DNA from: Enterobacteriaceae bacterium
Lineage (GTDB): Bacteria > Pseudomonadota > Gammaproteobacteria > Enterobacterales > Enterobacteriaceae
Direction: 5' to 3'
Assembly: GCA_031253755.1 (NCBI GenBank)
Contig: JAIRVT010000092.1
Location: 24,981-88,980 of the forward strand
DNA: 64,000 bases
The notes beneath the pieces were generated by a model that worked only from the letters and a program-made list of their open reading frames with translations, ran no database searches and was not told the origin of the DNA. The translations under genes were made by a program, and so were the position numbers. Of the stretch, positions 18,986-28,791 are shown piece after piece; the first letter of the stretch is position 1; each line of letters starts with the position of its first letter.

Positions 18986-19816
18986 ATGTCTAGGCTGTTA
19001 TCAAAATATCATCAACCTGACCAGAACAGGCGGACGCAACATATCACGCCGGAAACAGCAGGCTGGGGATATGTTCATTTTGCCGTTTATGAGCTGAATG
19101 CGGGGGAATCGGTAACATTGGCGGCATCGGAAAAGGAAACTTGTCTGGTGCTGGTGGCGGGGAAAGCAACGGTCGTTGCAGCAGAGCAAAGATTCGAGCA
19201 AATTGGTGATCGTATGAGTCCGTTCGAACGGAAAAAACCTTACGCCGTTTATGTTGCTCCCCATGAAGCCATCAACGTTACCGCGCAGACTCACCTTGAA
19301 CTGGCGGTTTGTCAGGCAAAAAGCGCAGGCAATACCCCGACCCGGCTCATTTCACCGCAAGACATTGGCGCGGAGCAGAGAGGGCACGGCAATAACCGCC
19401 GCTATGTGCATAACATCCTGCCAGATGATAAGCCTGCTGGTAGTTTATTGGTTGTGGAGGTTTACACCGATGAAGGCTGCACCAGCTCTTATCCCAGCCA
19501 TAAACACGACACCGATAACGAACCGCAGGAAACGTATCTGGAAGAAACCTATTACCATCGGCTGAATCCGGCGCAGGGTTTCTGTTTACAGCGGGTTTAT
19601 ACCGATGATCGTTTATTGGATGAAACGATGGCGGTGTATGACAAAGATGTTGTGATGGTACCAAAAGGCTATCATCCGGTGGCGACGATTGCCGGATATG
19701 ACAATTATTACCTGAATGTCATGGCTGGCCCGACCCGCAAATGGCGGTTTACTTGGGAAAGCGACCATCAATGGGTGAATAGCGAAACTTACGCCGAAAA
19801 GCATAAAAACCGTTAG
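18986..19816 (+). CDS. iolB: 5-deoxy-glucuronate isomerase
   Basis: A 276-residue bicupin of the KduI/IolB family that converts 5-deoxy-glucuronate to 5-dehydro-2-deoxygluconate, the IolC substrate. The second cupin carries SSYPSHKHDTDNEPQETYLEE in its metal-binding region and VPKGYHPVATIAGYDNYYLN. A GAGGTAGG ribosome binding site precedes the ATG. Last gene of the inositol block; two hairpins follow. Confidence 0.95.
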   Translation: MSRLLSKYHQPDQNRRTQHITPETAGWGYVHFAVYELNAGESVTLAASEKETCLVLVAGKATVVAAEQRFEQIGDRMSPFERKKPYAVYVAPHEAINVTAQTHLELAVCQAKSAGNTPTRLISPQDIGAEQRGHGNNRRYVHNILPDDKPAGSLLVVEVYTDEGCTSSYPSHKHDTDNEPQETYLEETYYHRLNPAQGFCLQRVYTDDRLLDETMAVYDKDVVMVPKGYHPVATIAGYDNYYLNVMAGPTRKWRFTWESDHQWVNSETYAEKHKNR

Positions 19817-19832
19817 CAATTTCGCCGTAACC

Positions 19833-19853
19833 CCCCGCTCGATGAGAGCGGGG
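19833..19853 (+). terminator. Hairpin after iolB
   Basis: CCCCGCTC and GAGCGGGG around a 5-base loop, 17 bases after the iolB stop. The stem is GC-rich; the downstream tract (ATTAAGCTTTCG) is only weakly U-rich, so termination may depend on the next hairpin as well. Confidence 0.6.
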
Positions 19854-19872
19854 ATTAAGCTTTCGTGCTTAA

Positions 19873-19901
19873 ATTATTGCTCCCGCCGTGGGAGCAATAA
19901 T
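19873..19901. terminator. Bidirectional terminator between iolB and the convergent permease gene
   Basis: A perfect 12-bp inverted repeat, ATTATTGCTCCC and its complement, around GCCGT. The A/T-rich outer parts of both arms make it usable from either direction, which suits the convergent gene pair. Confidence 0.65.
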
Positions 19902-19944
19902 GCGTGAATGACCATCAGTAATGAAAAATGATGGCGAACAGTGA

Positions 19945-21234
19945 TTATGCAAGGCGTTTAAACGCTGATTTCATCAACCAATAAACAACACTTGCCACCA
20001 GCAATGAATTGATGGAGGGAACTCCTGACTCTATCGTTAATCCAACTAAACTTCCGGCACTACTGGCGATAATGGCCGCCCAGCCAATAGCCGGTGTTTC
20101 ATCAGGAAGCGTCTCTTTTTGCTTACTTTTATCCAATGCGCGACGATAAGAACGCAGAATGTAATAATCCACCAGCATCACGCCTAAAATGGGCGGGAAT
20201 ACCACGCCGAGTATTGTCAGAAAATCCACAAACCGTTCCAGAATACCCCAAATGGAAAACAGCGTCCCTAATATGCCGATCGCAACCGTGGTCAGGGGAT
20301 AACCCAGTTTTTTCCCCGAAATACCCTCGATGGCATTGATAATACCCAATGAGGAAGAATATAAATTCAGGTCATTGACCCTTAATGTTGAGAGCACGAC
20401 GACGAACAGGCCCGCACCGCCTGCGACTTGCGACATAATGGTGACCACATCAGCTGTATTTAATGCTTTTGCGATTAAAATCGCCAGACCATTAATGACA
20501 AACTCCCCGGCAATAATCGTCAGCAACGTGATGCCAAAAACATCCTTGCCTGATTTGGTATAGCGTGTCAGATCTGGCGTCATCAGGCTGGCAACAATAG
20601 CACCACCGACAACTATCGTAATGCCTGCACTGATAGATAACGGTTTATCCGAATGGGGTAATTGCATGATTTCAAACCAATGTTGGCCTGAATCGCCTGA
20701 TAATACGAGGGTGGAAATATAAATCACCAAGAGAATAAACATCGGCACGGCAATTCTGGCGGTAAACCGCAATGCTTTAAAACCAAACGCCACCAGCGCC
20801 GTCAATAACGTGCCAGAGAGCGCTGCCGCCAAACCAAAACCGAGTTTATTACCGGAAGCAAAATTAAGTGATTGAGCAAAAATTGCATTTTGGATACCAA
20901 ACCAACCTAACAGGCTGACAGCAACGACAAGTCCAATTAATACCGACCCGATGCGACCAAAACCGCACCAGCGCGCCAATAAACTGCCGGAAAGACCTTC
21001 GCGCATCCCGGCAAATCCCAGCCCGAACGTCACAATGCCAAAGAGCAGGCTGCCGATAAAAATCGCAATAAACGCATCTGTCAGAGCCATTGAATGACCG
21101 AGAACAGCACCAAGCATAAATTGATCCAATGCTGTTAACATGCCCATATGGACAATCGCCACACTCAGCAGGGATAAACGCTGTTGTTGTGGCATTCGGC
21201 TTAATGGACAGTGTTCAATTTTAAGTACTATCAT
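19945..21234 (-). CDS. NCS1-family cytosine/purine permease
   Basis: A 429-residue membrane protein with about 12 hydrophobic segments, resembling CodB-type nucleobase:cation symporters. Marks are QFMLGAVLGHSMALTDAFIA, GFGLAGMREGLSGSLLARW-like sequence in the first repeat, and SLMTPDLTRYTKSGKDVFG in the middle loop. There is no codA-like deaminase next to it, so the substrate may be cytosine, another nucleobase or a related compound. The nearest gene upstream is a LuxR-type regulator on the same strand, 47 bases away, which may control it. The ribosome binding site is weak. Confidence 0.82.
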   Translation of the reverse strand: MIVLKIEHCPLSRMPQQQRLSLLSVAIVHMGMLTALDQFMLGAVLGHSMALTDAFIAIFIGSLLFGIVTFGLGFAGMREGLSGSLLARWCGFGRIGSVLIGLVVAVSLLGWFGIQNAIFAQSLNFASGNKLGFGLAAALSGTLLTALVAFGFKALRFTARIAVPMFILLVIYISTLVLSGDSGQHWFEIMQLPHSDKPLSISAGITIVVGGAIVASLMTPDLTRYTKSGKDVFGITLLTIIAGEFVINGLAILIAKALNTADVVTIMSQVAGGAGLFVVVLSTLRVNDLNLYSSSLGIINAIEGISGKKLGYPLTTVAIGILGTLFSIWGILERFVDFLTILGVVFPPILGVMLVDYYILRSYRRALDKSKQKETLPDETPAIGWAAIIASSAGSLVGLTIESGVPSINSLLVASVVYWLMKSAFKRLA

Positions 21235-21281
21235 TGTTTCTTGCTTGTTTTAGAGAGAGATTGTTATTAAAAATAAACGGG

Positions 21282-21977
21282 TCAGAGAAAGAGGATACCT
21301 TTTTCAATCAGGCGTTCGGGAATATAGCTATCTAATTGCAGATTTCGGCAAAATTCTTCAAATTGCTGAAGTGAGTGAACATTGGCTTTTTGATAAATAT
21401 TGTAAATCCGGTTTTCTATGGTCTTCGCGCTGACATTGTAAATCTGTGCTATTTCCTTATTTGAACGCCTTTGCAGCATTAAGAAAATGATATCCAGCTC
21501 GCCTTTGGTAAACAGATCGGTTTCGGCTTCTGTGGTTAACACACTGGGTTTTTGCCGATTAATATACTTGAGAGGAGAAAAACTGCTTAAAGGTTTGGCA
21601 TTCCAAACAATCCCGATACACTCTTTTTCATCGTTATACACCGGAAACTTTTCGCTGATGAAAGGAGCAAGGTTGTCTTTCCCGTACCAATAGTGTGTTT
21701 CGATAATAGAAACCCGATCTTTTGATTCTTCAGTTCTCCGGTCATGCTCTTTCAGATCTTGGGAGAATTGATCTTCAGACCAATAGGCAGGAAATTCACA
21801 ATCAAGTTTACCCTCGACATTAAAATTTTTCGGTGTATTTGTGTATAGGTAAGCCGCTTTATTCATATAAATATGGCGGGACTCCAAATCCTTAATACCC
21901 CAGGGTTCGCTCAGATGTTCCATCATGGCGATCAACCCTTTTAGATAGGGTTCATTATTTTTATTGATTGAACTCAT
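21282..21977 (-). CDS. PAS4-LuxR type transcriptional regulator
   Basis: A 231-residue regulator with an N-terminal PAS-like sensor (about 10-145; EPWGIKDLESRHIYMNKAA is the conserved opening) and a C-terminal LuxR/GerE helix-turn-helix (about 160-220; RRSNKEIAQIYNVSAKTIENR). Photorhabdus and Xenorhabdus carry many such LuxR solos without an AHL-binding domain, thought to sense host-derived signals. The start is uncertain: ATG at 21977 has GAGATAG close upstream, while ATG at 22004 or a TTG at 22013 would add 9-12 residues with no good ribosome binding site. Likely regulated neighbour: the NCS1 permease. Confidence 0.85.
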   Translation of the reverse strand: MSSINKNNEPYLKGLIAMMEHLSEPWGIKDLESRHIYMNKAAYLYTNTPKNFNVEGKLDCEFPAYWSEDQFSQDLKEHDRRTEESKDRVSIIETHYWYGKDNLAPFISEKFPVYNDEKECIGIVWNAKPLSSFSPLKYINRQKPSVLTTEAETDLFTKGELDIIFLMLQRRSNKEIAQIYNVSAKTIENRIYNIYQKANVHSLQQFEEFCRNLQLDSYIPERLIEKGILFL

Positions 21978-22190
21978 TTCTATCTCAGAATTAATATTTT
22001 CCATGAAAAACAATTTTGTCTATTTATTACATAACCAAATGAAAAATAATTTTGTTACCACTTTTTTTGCTTTTTAGCAAGGGTGACTTTCACTCTTTCG
22101 GAATTTAATAAAAAAAGTTTATTATAAAAAATCATATAAATTAGATAGTTACATATTCTTCTGCGCATTGCTATGTATAAAGAGAAAAAA

Positions 22191-22784
22191 ATGGAATACC
22201 TGAGAAAGAACTTACAGTATTTACTTGAATCCAGAGGGGAAACCAGAGTATCGCTTTGCGAGCAAGCAGGGGTTAACCGTACAACTATCTATAATATTTT
22301 AGATGGCCGGGTACAAAGAGTTCACGCTTCAACAATCCAGAAAATTTCCGATTTTTTTGGCATTTCTTATCGTGAAATAGAAACAACGGATGTTGCAGAA
22401 AAAGAGCGCTGCAATGCAACCGTTTCTTATGATGGAAACATGAACCCCTGTGCTGTTCCGATTTTTACGCAGTCTGAATGTGTCAGTGCGGAGTTTTTCG
22501 AAAGTAAAATTGGCTTGCTGACGACCGGAAGACAATTAACGTATTATTTTGGTTTTGGCGCGAATATCGTTGCTATTTTACTTGAATATAATTTTTCAGA
22601 TAAATATCACATTAATGATTTATTAATAGTTAGGAGAGGTAATTATAACAACGATAATCCTAAACTATGCTTTAATCAAAAGCAGGGAAAATTCCAGATC
22701 AACGAATGCTATATTAACAGTTCAGAAGATGTGATTGTGATTGGCGATATCATGGAGGTGCGGTATGGAAATATAAATGAATAG
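22191..22784 (+). CDS. XRE-family repressor with LexA/S24-like C-terminus
   Basis: A 197-residue protein starting MEYLRKNLQYLL; I prefer the ATG at 22191, which has AAAGAG upstream, over the one 18 bases earlier. Residues about 5-65 are a lambda-repressor-type helix-turn-helix (SLCEQAGVNRTTIYNILDGR). The C-terminal part resembles an S24/LexA fold (DLLIVRRGNYNNDNPKL, VIVIGDIMEVRYG), but I see no clear Ser-Lys catalytic dyad, so it may dimerise without self-cleaving. It is divergent from the PAS4-LuxR gene. Its overall design recalls the Xenorhabdus repressor NilR, but I cannot claim orthology. Confidence 0.75.
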   Translation: MEYLRKNLQYLLESRGETRVSLCEQAGVNRTTIYNILDGRVQRVHASTIQKISDFFGISYREIETTDVAEKERCNATVSYDGNMNPCAVPIFTQSECVSAEFFESKIGLLTTGRQLTYYFGFGANIVAILLEYNFSDKYHINDLLIVRRGNYNNDNPKLCFNQKQGKFQINECYINSSEDVIVIGDIMEVRYGNINE

Positions 22785-23451
22785 CATCAACTGTAAGGTC
22801 AATAGATATTATCATTTTTAAAACACCCCCTTCAATTTATAACCTTGAATAACGAAATAAATCTTACGCTACTCTCCTGATTAGATCTTTTTTTATGCTG
22901 TATAACAGCGTGCAGAACATATGACAGTCATTATTGGTCATTACATAAAGTAACTAAAAGGTTTCTATAATTTACATACATTTATAGGTGAGTTATTTTC
23001 ATATTATCAATGTAATATATTTTGTTATATGTGTTTTTTATATAGAAATGTCAATTCGATTGATTTTTTATTTTTTGATAAAATCAAATCAATGTAAATA
23101 TTTTTTTATTTTTGTTTTCCAGAATGCTGAATAATAGTGTGAGAACTAAATAAAAAATCAACATTTAACCTTTTATGTGTTGATTTTATCACGCGGCTAG
23201 TGTATTAATTTGATGGTAAAAATATAAGTTATAATTAAGATTCATTCTAAAAGCCGGGGCATGTTATAACTACCCTTTATTTAGCTGGATTATTTTCATT
23301 ATTTTGAATAGATCGTTTTTGAATAGATCGTTTTTGGATAGATCGCTGTACTGCCCGGCACCAGGGCAACTCATATTTCTTGTTCTTACAACCATCAGTC
23401 TCTTACCCAGTTTTGCATTTTGCTGGCTAAGAGACTGACAAACCCAAGCCT
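22785..23451. other. Non-coding region with a 10-bp inverted repeat and a 15-bp triplicate
   Basis: These 667 bases hold no credible gene. At 23154-23187 there is a perfect inverted repeat (AAAATCAACA, 14-base loop, TGTTGATTTT) that could end transcription of the XRE gene. At 23306-23345 the unit GAATAGATCGTTTTT occurs three times, the last copy partial with one change. A reverse reading of 71 codons runs through this repeat but overlaps tetR out of frame and looks non-coding. Confidence 0.7.
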
Positions 23452-23988
23452 TTAAATTAACCTGTGGGCCATTGTGCGGTAACACTCTTCATAGCCTGAA
23501 ACCTCGCCAAATTCAGCCCTGACGATCATTCCTTCCAGAAATGTTATCAATGCTTCAGCCTTGAGTTCTGTCTCTTTTGAGGGAGCAGGAAACAGGGAGT
23601 GCAACAGCGATTTCAGCCATGTTTTGTGTTGTTGAGCTTGGTTAACAATGAGCTCGTCGTGGCCTTTAAATTCAGCCAGAGCATGCATAAATAAACACCC
23701 CTGAAAACTTTCCGTGTTAAACCATGAAAAATGCCAATTCAGAACGGCATTGAGTTTGTTTTCAAGCCCTTCCATTGTAGATACAGCCGCATTGAGTTCT
23801 TTTTCAAACCGTTGGTGACGCCTGAGTAAGACTTCTTCGATCAATTTATTTTTAGAACCAAAATAACGGTACATCGAAGTCTTCGATACATTCGCCTGAT
23901 CTCTGATTAAATCAACGCCAACAGCGTTATAACCCAATTGATTGAATAGAAGTTCGGCGATATCCAAAATATGTTCTTTTTTGCTCAT
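23452..23988 (-). CDS. TetR-family repressor
   Basis: A 178-residue TetR/AcrR regulator. Helix-turn-helix in residues about 5-50 (LFNQLGYNAVGVDLIRDQANVSKTSMYRYFGSK in overlapping blocks), and a ligand-binding C-terminal domain (about 70-178) with FQGCLFMHALAEF. It is divergent from the DUF1348 gene at 24155. The 166 bases between them hold two palindromes that are strong candidate operators, so it probably represses its neighbour and itself. Confidence 0.9.
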   Translation of the reverse strand: MSKKEHILDIAELLFNQLGYNAVGVDLIRDQANVSKTSMYRYFGSKNKLIEEVLLRRHQRFEKELNAAVSTMEGLENKLNAVLNWHFSWFNTESFQGCLFMHALAEFKGHDELIVNQAQQHKTWLKSLLHSLFPAPSKETELKAEALITFLEGMIVRAEFGEVSGYEECYRTMAHRLI

Positions 23989-24069
23989 AATTATTTATAT
24001 TTCAACATGTTAAATCGATTCTGTTTTTCCGAACACGCTCTTTCAGAGAAAAGCAAGATTGCATTTTTG

Positions 24070-24085
24070 TGTACAGATCTGTACA
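24070..24085. promoter_or_regulatory. Candidate TetR-type operator 1
   Basis: A perfect 16-bp palindrome, TGTACAGATCTGTACA, in the tetR-DUF1348 divergent region. Its centre is 27 bp from that of a second copy. The size and symmetry fit TetR-family sites; binding is inferred. Confidence 0.65.
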
Positions 24086-24094
24086 TTCACTTTA

Positions 24095-24114
24095 TGTGTA
24101 CAAGTCTGTACACA
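24095..24114. promoter_or_regulatory. Candidate TetR-type operator 2
   Basis: A 20-bp site with perfect 8-bp arms TGTGTACA and TGTACACA around AAGT... (central bases AGTC). It shares the half-site TGTACA with operator 1 and lies 41 bp upstream of the DUF1348 start. Confidence 0.65.
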
Positions 24115-24154
24115 TGCTATCACATTTTTTGGAAAAAATATGACCGGAGAAAAT

Positions 24155-24634
24155 ATGCCTGAATACATCACAAAAAGAGTGCCTTTTCCCCCGTTTACGG
24201 CTGAAACAGCAATACAAAAAGTTCGTCTGGCTGAAGATAGCTGGAACACGCGGGATCCCGCCAACATTGTTCTGGCATACAGCAAAAATACCCAATGGCG
24301 CAACAGAGCAGATTTTATCTCCGGCCGGGAGGAAGCAAAAAAATTTCTGATCCGAAAATGGCAAAGAGAACAGGATTATCGCTTGATTAAAGAACTGTGG
24401 GCAGTGGACGGAAACAGAATTGCCGTGCGATATGCTTATGAGTGGCATGATGATTCAGGAAACTGGTTCCGGTCATACGGTAACGAGAATTGGGAATTTG
24501 ATGAAAATGGTTTGATGGTTAACCGTTTTGCCAGCATTAATGATATGCCTATTCATGAAAGTGAGCGAAAATTCCACTGGCCTTTAGGGCGCCGCCCCGA
24601 TAATCATCCGGGATTGAGTGAATTGGGGCTATAA
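24155..24634 (+). CDS. DUF1348 (SnoaL/NTF2-like) family protein
   Basis: A 159-residue NTF2-like fold protein of the DUF1348 family. I start at [15 protein letters not shown] (ATG 24155), which has CCGGAG upstream; the longer reading runs back through the operator region. Typical stretches are [52 protein letters not shown] and [14 protein letters not shown]. Proteins of this family are often next to TetR-type genes, and their reaction is not established. A hairpin (24671-24706) follows the stop. Confidence 0.85.
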   Translation: MPEYITKRVPFPPFTAETAIQKVRLAEDSWNTRDPANIVLAYSKNTQWRNRADFISGREEAKKFLIRKWQREQDYRLIKELWAVDGNRIAVRYAYEWHDDSGNWFRSYGNENWEFDENGLMVNRFASINDMPIHESERKFHWPLGRRPDNHPGLSELGL

Positions 24635-24670
24635 TTTGCTGTAATAACTCACGTATCAGTAAATAGAAAC

Positions 24671-24706
24671 AAACGCGCCGCCATCATCATCATCAGCGGT
24701 GCGTTT
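24671..24706. terminator. Bidirectional hairpin between DUF1348 and yegD genes
   Basis: Arms AAACGCGCCGC and GCGGTGCGTTT (one G-T pair) enclose a loop of ATC repeats. It lies between two convergent genes with A/T at both ends, as expected for a shared terminator. Confidence 0.6.
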
Positions 24707-24724
24707 GGGTCAGCCATTATTAAC

Positions 24725-26077
24725 TCAGGAAAAGCAGGTTTTCGCCCAGCGCGCCAGACCGGTTGTGACCGAACCGAAGTAGTTACCACTGACCAGCGGA
24801 ATTCCCGGCAGCACCTGTTCAACCGCCTGACGCAGGATTGGTGAACTGGCTGAACCGCCGGTCATAAAGATAGCATCCGGTTTGACACCGCCCTGAACGA
24901 CAGCTTCACTCACCAGTTTAGCCATTTTTGCCTTGGTGGATTCTATCGCGCCAATCATCTGTTCACGCTGAAGATCAACTTCGATAATTTCTGATAATAA
25001 ATTCAATTGCACACGATATTCGCGGTTTTCTGACAACGCAATTTTTGCTTCTTCAGCACTGCGAACCAGACTGTATCCCAATGTGTCGTGGTGGACTTTC
25101 AATAAACGCGCCAGCTTTTCCGGCTCCTGAGCATCCCGGTGGAGAGATTTCAATGCGGCCAAATTCGGGTAGGAGTAGAACTCTTTTTGCGCCTGTACGT
25201 CATTAATCGCAATCGGATTCCAGAATTGGGTGAGAGGCATTTCCGTACCCGAAGTAAATTTACTGCCCAGACCAAAAGGATGCATCAGTTGCTTAAACGT
25301 CAGATTGATATCCAGATCGTTGCCGCCAATACGTTGCCCGGTGTGTGCCAGCAGGCTGTCGGTGCGTTCGGATTTGCCGCTCCAGTCGGGGCCCATCTGA
25401 ATCAGGGAACAATCTGTGGTTCCACCGCCGATATCAACCACCAGCACAATTTTATTTTTCGTCAGTGTGGATTCATATTCCAGCCCTGCTGCGACCGGCT
25501 CAAACTGAAACTCAATATTGAGAAATCCCGCCCGTTGAGCGGCCTGCAATAAAATCGACTCAGCCTGTTGGTTTGATTTTTCACCCCCACGGCCGTGAAA
25601 GTTGATCGGGCGGCCAATGACGACGTCCTCGACGCTTTGCTGGGTTTTGCTTTCAACCTGCTGCTTAATATTTGCCATCATGGCGCAGACCAGATCTTCA
25701 AAAAAACTGATCTGCACATCTCTCAGCCCCATTGCGCCAAGGAAAGATTTGGGGGACTTAACGTAGTAAATATCCTGCGGATCTTCCAGATAGCGTGCCA
25801 GCGCGGCCTGTCCGAAAACAATATCTTCCGGCAGAAGTGAAATACCTTCCTCACGATTTGTTGTGATTGCACTACGGAGCAACTGTTCCCCAACCGGAGA
25901 ACCCGGATTGATATTTCTGTGACGAAACAGATGTTCAGAAACGGATTCTCTGGTCGGTGCTGCCAGTGCAGAAGGCATATAGAAATTATCATTTTCGATA
26001 GCAATCAATTGTGGCGTGTTTCCGATCATTTCGGCTACCGCGCAATTTGATGTGCCATAGTCAAAACCGATGAACAT
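24725..26077 (-). CDS. yegD: Hsp70-family chaperone-like protein YegD
   Basis: A 450-residue actin-like ATPase resembling E. coli YegD. It has the nucleotide-binding domain of Hsp70 but no full substrate-binding domain. Marks are MFIGFDYGTSNCAVAE (phosphate 1), FVKSPKSFLGAMG-like sequence, VVIGRPINFHGRGG, LVVDIGGGTTDCSLIQMG (phosphate 2) and FMTGGSASSPILRQAV (adenosine motif). I use the ATG at 26077, with GAGGAAA upstream. It starts 14 bases after the S-formylglutathione hydrolase stop, so it is probably co-transcribed with frmA. Role unknown; repair or folding of formaldehyde-damaged proteins is speculation. Confidence 0.9.
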   Translation of the reverse strand: MFIGFDYGTSNCAVAEMIGNTPQLIAIENDNFYMPSALAAPTRESVSEHLFRHRNINPGSPVGEQLLRSAITTNREEGISLLPEDIVFGQAALARYLEDPQDIYYVKSPKSFLGAMGLRDVQISFFEDLVCAMMANIKQQVESKTQQSVEDVVIGRPINFHGRGGEKSNQQAESILLQAAQRAGFLNIEFQFEPVAAGLEYESTLTKNKIVLVVDIGGGTTDCSLIQMGPDWSGKSERTDSLLAHTGQRIGGNDLDINLTFKQLMHPFGLGSKFTSGTEMPLTQFWNPIAINDVQAQKEFYSYPNLAALKSLHRDAQEPEKLARLLKVHHDTLGYSLVRSAEEAKIALSENREYRVQLNLLSEIIEVDLQREQMIGAIESTKAKMAKLVSEAVVQGGVKPDAIFMTGGSASSPILRQAVEQVLPGIPLVSGNYFGSVTTGLARWAKTCFS

Positions 26078-26091
26078 GGGTTTCCTCGTCT

Positions 26092-26934
26092 TCAATTATT
26101 CATTTCCTTTGCGTGATACGCGATATGCTCGCCAATGAAACTGGCAATAAAATAGTAGCTGTGGTCATAACCGGGACGGAAATTGATTGTCAGCGGATAA
26201 TGGGTTTCATCACAAATAGTTTGCAACAAATGCGTGCGTAACTGCTTATCCAGAAACTCATCATCGGTACCTTGCTCAACCAGAATCGGCAGCCGTTTCT
26301 GTGCGGTTTTGGCCGCCGTTTTGATCAATGCCACGCTGTCATATTGTGCCCATTGGGTTTTGTCTTCGCCCAAATAGGCAGAAAACGCCGTCTCTCCCCA
26401 AGAAACCTGGCTTGGCGCGACAATAGGCGAAAATGCCGAAACGCTGCAATAACGTGCCGGATTTCTCAGCGCAATCATCATGGCACCGTGTCCGCCCATC
26501 GAATGCCCGCTGATTGCCCGTGCATCGGTGACATCAAAATTGGCTTCAATCAAGGCTGGCAGCTCTGAAACCACATAATCGTACATCCGGTAATGAGGCA
26601 CCCACGGCGGTTGTGTCGCATTGAGATAAAACCCCGCGCCCTGCCCCAGATAGTAAGCAGGGGCATCAGCGACATGCTCTCCTCTTGGGCTGGTATCCGG
26701 TGCGACAATGACAACACCCTGTTCAGCCGCATAGCGCTGAGCACCGGCTTTGGTCATGAAATTTTGTTCCGTACAGGTCAACCCGGAGAGCCAATACAAG
26801 ACAGGTAGCTTCTTTTCTTTAATCTGCGGCGGCAGAAAAATGGAGAATGCCATCTGACAATTCAGCGTATCGGACTCATGTCGATAAACATCCTGCCAGC
26901 CACCAAAACAGGCGCGATGTTCAATTCTTTCCAT
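26092..26934 (-). CDS. frmB: S-formylglutathione hydrolase
   Basis: A 280-residue alpha/beta hydrolase of the esterase D group, releasing formate and glutathione from S-formylglutathione. Marks are [20 protein letters not shown], the nucleophile elbow [14 protein letters not shown], the Asp in [12 protein letters not shown] and the catalytic His in [17 protein letters not shown] lies 7 bases before the ATG. Second gene of the operon, 11 bases after frmA. The symbol could also be yeiG or fghA; the family is certain. Confidence 0.93.
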   Translation of the reverse strand: MERIEHRACFGGWQDVYRHESDTLNCQMAFSIFLPPQIKEKKLPVLYWLSGLTCTEQNFMTKAGAQRYAAEQGVVIVAPDTSPRGEHVADAPAYYLGQGAGFYLNATQPPWVPHYRMYDYVVSELPALIEANFDVTDARAISGHSMGGHGAMMIALRNPARYCSVSAFSPIVAPSQVSWGETAFSAYLGEDKTQWAQYDSVALIKTAAKTAQKRLPILVEQGTDDEFLDKQLRTHLLQTICDETHYPLTINFRPGYDHSYYFIASFIGEHIAYHAKEMNN

Positions 26935-26945
26935 AACGTTACCCT

Positions 26946-28136
<1,191 letters not shown>

Positions 28137-28654
28137 TTATCGTCGTGATGGTTAGTGCACTCAGTTTTATATTTTAACAGATTTATTAGATTTATTAGAC
28201 TAAAAAACTTCTATATCTATTTGCTTCGTAATAACGTTATTTATTTTTAATAAGTGTATTTTTTTAATTGATATAGATTTAACTCCATTTTGGTAAATCT
28301 CGTTAAATATAAGATATATGTTTTAATTATATTAATTGTCTGTTTTTTATTTCTGTTTTTTATTTCTACCTTTATTTTATTTGTTTTATATAAAAATGGC
28401 GGCGTATAACAAAATAACTTTATTGAAAATCCATCTGTTTTTCTTATTATGGATTTGAAATAAATAATTGAAATGGCCAATTGGAATTATCAATATCATT
28501 TAAGATACACTCAATAATGAATAATTATCATGTCAATTATTCTTGTTATTAAGTCCGGGTAATAAATAGCTTCTCAAAATGATAAGGAAAGATCACTTTA
28601 GATACTCTTACTATTATGAAAAGGGATATCTGCCCGTCGCCTTTCAAGGTGCGT

Positions 28655-28687
28655 CTTATATCAACCCGCTCAGCGGAGAGATATAAG
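28655..28687. repeat. Hairpin element upstream of the PriA-like gene
   Basis: Outer arms CTTATATC and GATATAAG pair perfectly, and CCGC and GCGG pair at the tip around TCA. A close relative lies at 31698-31729 before the PurA-like gene (outer ...TATATTTC/GAAATATA, tip CCGC-GTA-GCGG). Both precede the two halves of the same cluster. Confidence 0.6.
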
Positions 28688-28698
28688 CATTCACCTGA

Positions 28699-28746
28699 TT
28701 TTGTGAACGGTAGGTTTTGTAAACTGTAGATTTTGTAAACTGCAAT
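28699..28746. repeat. 16-bp triplicate tandem repeat
   Basis: Three copies of TTTTGTAAACTGTAGA, differing at a few positions, end 45 bases before the PriA-like start codon. They probably lie in its promoter or leader. Confidence 0.75.
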
Positions 28747-28791
28747 TTGAAATTGGGTTGGTATATATTTTTAATTAAATTAGGTGGTTAA

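Noticed and set aside
23270..23485. 71-codon reverse reading after tetR
   Set aside because: It overlaps the tetR end in another frame and its C-terminal part is just the 15-bp repeat translated.
24059..24154. N-terminal extension of the DUF1348 protein
   Set aside because: It is the translated operator region; the family start MPEYITKR and a good ribosome binding site lie downstream.
28247..28480. 77-codon reverse reading upstream of frmA
   Set aside because: Composition is Lys/Ile/Asn-rich as expected for AT-rich non-coding DNA, and there is no ribosome binding site or family likeness.
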